The notes under the pieces were generated by a model. It saw nothing but the letters and a program-made list of their open reading frames with translations, did not search any database and was not told the DNA's origin. Of a DNA stretch of 64,000 bases, positions 63,030 through 64,000 are shown piece by piece; position 1 is the first letter of the stretch; every line of letters starts with the position of its first letter. Location of the stretch: contig JAQFVV010000232.1 of assembly GCA_028023455.1 (NCBI GenBank), positions 124,001 through 188,000 of the forward strand, read 5' to 3'. The DNA comes from Epiperipatus broadwayi. Taxonomy: Eukaryota > Onychophora > Udeonychophora > Euonychophora > Peripatidae. The position numbers were made by a program, and so were the translations under genes.

Positions 63030-63420
63030 TAACTTATGCCCCTTGTGGCTGCAAAAGGTGCTGTTTCTGTATCAACCACAAATATTCAGAGTAGGGGGCC
63101 AAAAGCAGCAATGCAAGTTCCGCCTGCTAGGTGGCACTGTTAACCATGTGCAAGCACAGAAACCTTATGCCAACTAGCTGCCAACACTACTGTCCACTTG
63201 GTTGTGCTGATAGCGATAGGTAAACACATTTAGCTTGCATCATCTGCTACCAGCAATCTAGCCCACTACGTGGTGCTGTTTCTCCTTGCTATGCATGCGA
63301 AAACTGCCATTTATTAGCGATAATGATACTCGCTTGGTAGTGTTGTTTTCTATGCACGTTCTTGAAAGATCGATAGTGTATAATGTGAAGGTGTGATTAA
63401 TCTAGAAGCCACAACTATTT
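63030..63420. repeat. foldback-like subterminal repeats related to 46436-47812
   Basis: Units of the form CCACTTGGTGGTGCTGTTTC then TATGCA-GCG/CAC-GAAA recur about four times. The end (ATGTGAAGGTGT..AGAAGCC) matches the segment after the repeats near 46695-46725. Confidence 0.6.
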
Positions 63421-64000
63421 AAATCTGCTTTCACACATAATACTGTTACATTGTATTTCACCCTCTGATAAATTGATGTATTTTTAAATTATTTCCTTTT
63501 AAAAATCGATCTCTTTTTTTTCTCTAAAATTGTTTTTTCTTTTTTTAAAAGGTAATTTTTACAACTTTTTTTTTACTGCAATCTTTCTTTCAAAACTGCT
63601 AAAAATCGGTCTGGCAATATTTCTTTCGAAACTGTGTTATTTTAAAAGATGATTGTTTGTAAAACTTTTTTTTTATACTGTCAAATAATATTTCCACTAC
63701 CTTTTAAACTACTACAAATTCTATTTCAGTTTATAAAATCTTTCAATTACTATTTTGCAAACGTATTATTTTAAAAAGGTTGATAGCATCGCCAAATGAA
63801 TTTGCCCAGATTGTTGCGAAGGAATTTGCATGCTGTTATATGCAAACAATAATTTGAAGGTGATTCATTTCTATCCATTCATTTTTACAATACCTTTAGC
63901 CAACAGAATTTTTCTGATCTGTTGTTCTGAACTTGTTTCTGTGCTGTGCTTCTCTTATTACAGTTGTTTAAGTTTGATTATTCTATTTCTAAAATTTATA
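63421..64000. other. AT-rich, homopolymer-rich, nothing recognised
   Basis: No supported feature to the end of the window. Confidence 0.5.

Overview
This is an AT-rich stretch of an invertebrate animal genome, and it is built almost wholly from transposable elements, their fragments and tandem repeats. I recognise no intact host gene, rRNA or tRNA. The metazoan call rests on the element types: two LINEs whose ORF1 pairs a PHD-type zinc finger with a baculovirus FP-like C-terminal domain (an arrangement I associate with arthropod and other invertebrate LINEs), an RTE-clade LINE, a Ty3/gypsy element, a Penelope-like GIY-YIG fragment and pogo/Tigger-like DNA elements. The species cannot be named from this sequence.

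Layout. 0.3-0.8 kb: LINE tail fragment (minus). 0.83-8.04 kb and 8.04-13.4 kb: two related LINEs (A and B) head to tail, each about 4.1 kb once later insertions are removed. LINE-A carries a putative solo LTR (4244-6315) and a 1.08 kb palindrome (6657-7733, 17 bp target duplication). LINE-B carries an 883 bp palindrome (8912-9794) holding a near-canonical hammerhead ribozyme (9376-9432). LINE-B ends in a triplet tract of about 380 bp. 14.5-18.65 kb: minisatellites with unit lengths of about 56, 190, 151 and 71 bp. 21.6-22.8 and 51.2-52.1 kb: two pogo-like elements with TA target sites. 23.7-24.5 kb: Penelope-like endonuclease remnant and hairpin.

25.3-43.3 kb is a four-level nest. An RTE LINE was split by a large foldback element (10 bp target duplication), whose left arm was split by a pogo-like element (TA duplication), which was split by a 13.45 kb Ty3/gypsy element on the minus strand (ATAT duplication). 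The gypsy element has LTRs of about 3.5 kb with an array of E-box-centred quasi-palindromes, and a decayed gag-PR-RT-RNaseH-IN interior.

46.4-47.8 and 63.0-63.4 kb hold members of one foldback-like family with subterminal repeats. 53.4-56.7 kb is a second decayed RTE LINE carrying a 626 bp insertion with 183 bp terminal direct repeats (TRIM-like). 58.4-58.7 kb is a hairpin element with a 12-13 bp target duplication. The rest is unannotated AT-rich sequence.

All the coding regions here are element proteins and nearly all are broken. The most notable items are the hammerhead ribozyme, the recurring palindromic insertions with long target duplications and a hairpin-GAAA motif, and the readable order of insertions in the nest.
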